A stretch of 64,000 nt of DNA from Solibacillus sp. FSL R7-0682 (lineage in GTDB: Bacteria; Bacillota; Bacilli; Bacillales_A; Planococcaceae): contig NZ_JBBOUI010000001.1 of assembly GCF_038005985.1 (NCBI RefSeq), positions 3,368,001-3,432,000 on the forward strand. The letters run 5' to 3'. Both the position numbers and the translations under genes were made by a program. A model generated the notes under the pieces. That model saw only the letters and a list, made by a program, of their open reading frames with translations. It ran no database searches and was not told the origin of the DNA. Positions 63,039-64,000 of this stretch are shown here, piece after piece. Numbering within the stretch: the stretch's first letter is position 1; each line of letters starts with the position of its first letter.

Positions 63039-63074
63039 TTCCCATTTCCCCTTTGATTGTTCTATTTTGTACGA

Positions 63075-64000
63075 TTATCCGAGTACATGCTTTGCGATGA
63101 CAATACGTTGAATTTCACTTGTACCCTCGTATATTTGTGTCACTTTCGCATCACGGAAATAACGCTCTACAGGATAGTCTTCTGTATAGCCATAGCCGCC
63201 AAATATTTGGACCGCTTCGATTGCTGTATCCATCGCTGTTTGTGAAGCAAATAATTTCGCCATTGATGCTTCTTTTCCGCAAGGCAAGCCTTGCGAACGT
63301 AATGACGCCGCATTGTAAACGAGTAATTTAGCCGCTTCTACCGCAGTCGCCATGTCGGCCAATTTAAAGCCTACCCCCTGTTGCTGTGCGATCGGTTTTC
63401 CGAATTGTACACGTTCCTTTGCATAGCCCGTTGCTGCTTCAAGCGCTGCTTCGGCAATTCCTAAACTTTGAGCGGCAATGCCAATACGTCCTACATCTAA
63501 ATTCGCCAGCGCAATTTTAAAGCCGTCTCCTTCTTGCCCTAACAAGTTACTTGCAGGAATATGCATATTTTCAAAAGTTAGCTGCAGCGTTCGTGAGCCA
63601 TGAAGCCCCATTTTTCGCTCATCCTTGCCGATAATGAAGCCTGGTGTCCCCTTCTCTACAATAAAAGCTGAAATGCCTCGGGAACCTGCCTCGGGATTTG
63701 TTGACGCAAACACAATATATACGTCTGCCTCTCCACCGTTAGTAATAAATACTTTGGCACCGTCTAAAATATATTCATCCCCGTCACGAATTGCACGAGT
63801 TTTTAGTGATCCAGCATCACTGCCTGCACTTGGCTCCGTTAAGCAAAAGGCTCCAATATATTCACCGCTCGCAAGCTTTGGAATATACTTTTGCTTTTGT
63901 TCTTCGTTTCCAAAATATAAAATGGGATTTGTTCCAACTGAGGTGTGGACAGATAAAATGACACCGATTACTGCACTGACCTTTGAAAGCTCATGAATAG
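63075..64000 (-). CDS. Acyl-CoA dehydrogenase, N-terminus outside window
   Basis: Open frame from the right edge (codons from base 63998) to TAA at 63075, 307 codons visible. Motifs [35 protein letters not shown] and [11 protein letters not shown] as in the next gene, to which it is a diverged paralogue. No start seen, since the first 70 or so residues lie beyond the window. First visible gene of the leftward acyl-CoA module. Confidence 0.95.
   Translation of the reverse strand, partial: IHELSKVSAVIGVILSVHTSVGTNPILYFGNEEQKQKYIPKLASGEYIGAFCLTEPSAGSDAGSLKTRAIRDGDEYILDGAKVFITNGGEADVYIVFASTNPEAGSRGISAFIVEKGTPGFIIGKDERKMGLHGSRTLQLTFENMHIPASNLLGQEGDGFKIALANLDVGRIGIAAQSLGIAEAALEAATGYAKERVQFGKPIAQQQGVGFKLADMATAVEAAKLLVYNAASLRSQGLPCGKEASMAKLFASQTAMDTAIEAVQIFGGYGYTEDYPVERYFRDAKVTQIYEGTSEIQRIVIAKHVLG

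Overview
The window comes from a low-GC, endospore-forming Gram-positive bacterium of the order Bacillales, most likely family Planococcaceae (Solibacillus/Lysinibacillus type). This rests on an SLH-anchored S-layer gene next to csaB, the sporulation genes spoIIID, spoIIQ, spoIID, spoIIR and spo0F, and gene order that follows the Bacillus subtilis atp-upp-glyA-ywl-spoIIR-prfA-rho-murAB-fba-spo0F-pyrG-rpoE segment. The genus is an inference. I see no rRNA, tRNA, CRISPR array, prophage or insertion sequence.

Layout. (1) 1-9281 is a cell-surface block: the S-layer gene runs leftward off the window, and divergently tagA, a very large flippase-DUF5693 reading frame and csaB form one tight operon. 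Together they should build, export and pyruvylate the secondary wall polysaccharide that SLH domains grip; mnaA at 33.5-34.7 kb would supply UDP-ManNAc. (2) 9.3-9.9 kb is gene-free and holds a degenerate tandem array with a 21-base period. (3) 9.9-16.6 kb carries an IDEAL-domain protein, the SWIM/SNF2 pair ywqB-ywqA, ssbB and ywpF. (4) 16.7-25.2 kb carries a lipoprotein, fabZ, an EpuA-type membrane peptide, flhO/flhP, mbl, spoIIID, spoIIQ, spoIID and murAA, nearly all leftward. (5) 25.5-33.3 kb is the ATP synthase operon atpIBEFHAGDC plus ywzB. (6) 33.5-47.2 kb holds mnaA, upp, a GGDEF-EAL protein, glyA, ywlG, rpiB, a chemoreceptor, ywlE, mntP, ywlC, spoIIR, prmC, prfA and tdk. (7) 47.5-57.8 kb holds rpmE, rho, glpX, murAB, tal, fba, spo0F, ywjG, pyrG, rpoE and an unlisted 52-residue membrane protein. 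(8) 57.9-64 kb is an acyl-CoA module: icmF, a TetR regulator and two acyl-CoA dehydrogenases, the last cut by the window edge.

The strongest unusual signals are regulatory. A 13-bp hairpin hides the ribosome-binding site of spoIIR, and its left arm lies in the spacer of a near-consensus sigma-F promoter, so forespore transcripts would escape the lock while read-through transcripts would not. A perfect hairpin sits between the Shine-Dalgarno and start codon of ywqA. pyrG has a GGG-initiation CTP attenuator. rho has a C-rich, G-poor leader suited to autogenous termination. There is also the in-frame joining of a flippase to DUF5693 with an internal start codon, a six-codon mini-ORF inside an inverted repeat ahead of murAA, and two uncharacterised repeat elements. 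All were found by eye; no database search or folding program was run.
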